The notes beneath the pieces were generated by a model. The model worked only from the letters and a program-made list of their open reading frames with translations, had not been told where the DNA came from and made no database searches. This document shows positions 6,219-6,272 of a DNA stretch of 6,272 bases, one piece after another. Position numbers and translations under genes: made by a program. Location of the stretch: positions 1 through 6,272 of the forward strand of contig CAJWRP010000143.1 of the NCBI GenBank assembly GCA_913046025.1. The letters run 5' to 3'. Numbering within the stretch: position 1 is the stretch's first letter; every line of letters begins with the position of its first letter. The stretch comes from an uncultured Chloroflexota bacterium (GTDB taxonomy: Bacteria > Chloroflexota > Dehalococcoidia > SAR202 > UBA11138).

Positions 6219-6272
6219 GTGGATTTAGAAGTAGGCCAAAAGGCCCAACGAGAGATGGCAGTCACAGCGGCA
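6219..6272 (+). CDS. Probable MaoC-like (hotdog) dehydratase/hydratase, first 18 codons only
   Basis: This is a partial gene running off the right edge. From the GTG start the 18 residues read MDLEVGQKAQREMAVTAA. They resemble the N-terminus of MaoC/PhaJ-type hotdog proteins, where a V-G-x-x-x-x strand is followed by a polar stretch and (V)T..D before the first helix. Such proteins typically hydrate enoyl-CoA thioesters in fatty-acid or polyhydroxyalkanoate metabolism. The catalytic Asp/His segment is not in the window, so the family is suggested by a very short match only. The reading frame is supported by a good Shine-Dalgarno site and an in-frame stop directly upstream. It may be co-transcribed with cinA. 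Confidence 0.45.
   Translation, partial: MDLEVGQKAQREMAVTAA

Overview
The window is an ordinary-looking chromosomal segment of moderate GC. It holds seven protein genes: five complete and one cut at each edge. There are no RNA genes, mobile elements or CRISPR arrays. The truncated SpeD-family protein, the GldA/GldF/GldG-like ABC cassette and the style of the CinA protein remind me most of Chloroflexota (Dehalococcoidia/SAR202-like, probably an environmental genome). That is an impression from protein character, not a demonstrated placement.

Layout. (1) Positions 1-141, minus strand: the N-terminal 47 codons of an S-adenosylmethionine decarboxylase-family gene (speD), running off the left edge. 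(2) Positions 142-390: a divergent intergenic region with a candidate promoter for each direction and a 13-bp perfect palindrome touching both -35 elements. A second 13-bp palindrome lies just downstream. (3) Positions 391-4798, plus strand: a tight four-gene operon of ABC ATPase, ABC-2 permease (4-nt overlap), GldG-family membrane protein (1-nt gap) and DUF4340 membrane-anchored protein (16-nt gap). (4) Positions 4799-4927: a strong GC-rich hairpin, probably the operon terminator, followed by a candidate promoter. (5) Positions 4928-6163, plus strand: cinA. (6) Positions 6219-6272, plus strand: the first 18 codons of a probable MaoC-like hotdog dehydratase/hydratase gene, running off the right edge.

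How the genes work together. The ATPase and the six-helix permease would form an ABC-2-type transporter. The GldG-family protein (three N-terminal helices, large GIFT/ABC_transp_aux extracytoplasmic part, C-terminal helix) and the DUF4340 protein (N-terminal anchor, extracytoplasmic body) look like its dedicated partners on the outer face of the membrane. The substrate is unknown. Such cassettes are named after Bacteroidota gliding genes but occur in non-gliding bacteria.

The most notable observations are two. The DUF4340 protein appears to be an internal tandem duplication with gap-free landmark spacing. CinA has an intact N-terminal nucleotide-pyrophosphatase-type domain, but its C-terminal NMN-deamidase domain has lost the family's catalytic residues (Ser to Cys at 278, Lys to Leu at 309, and a scrambled TGIAGP motif). 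I found no clearly unprecedented system here.
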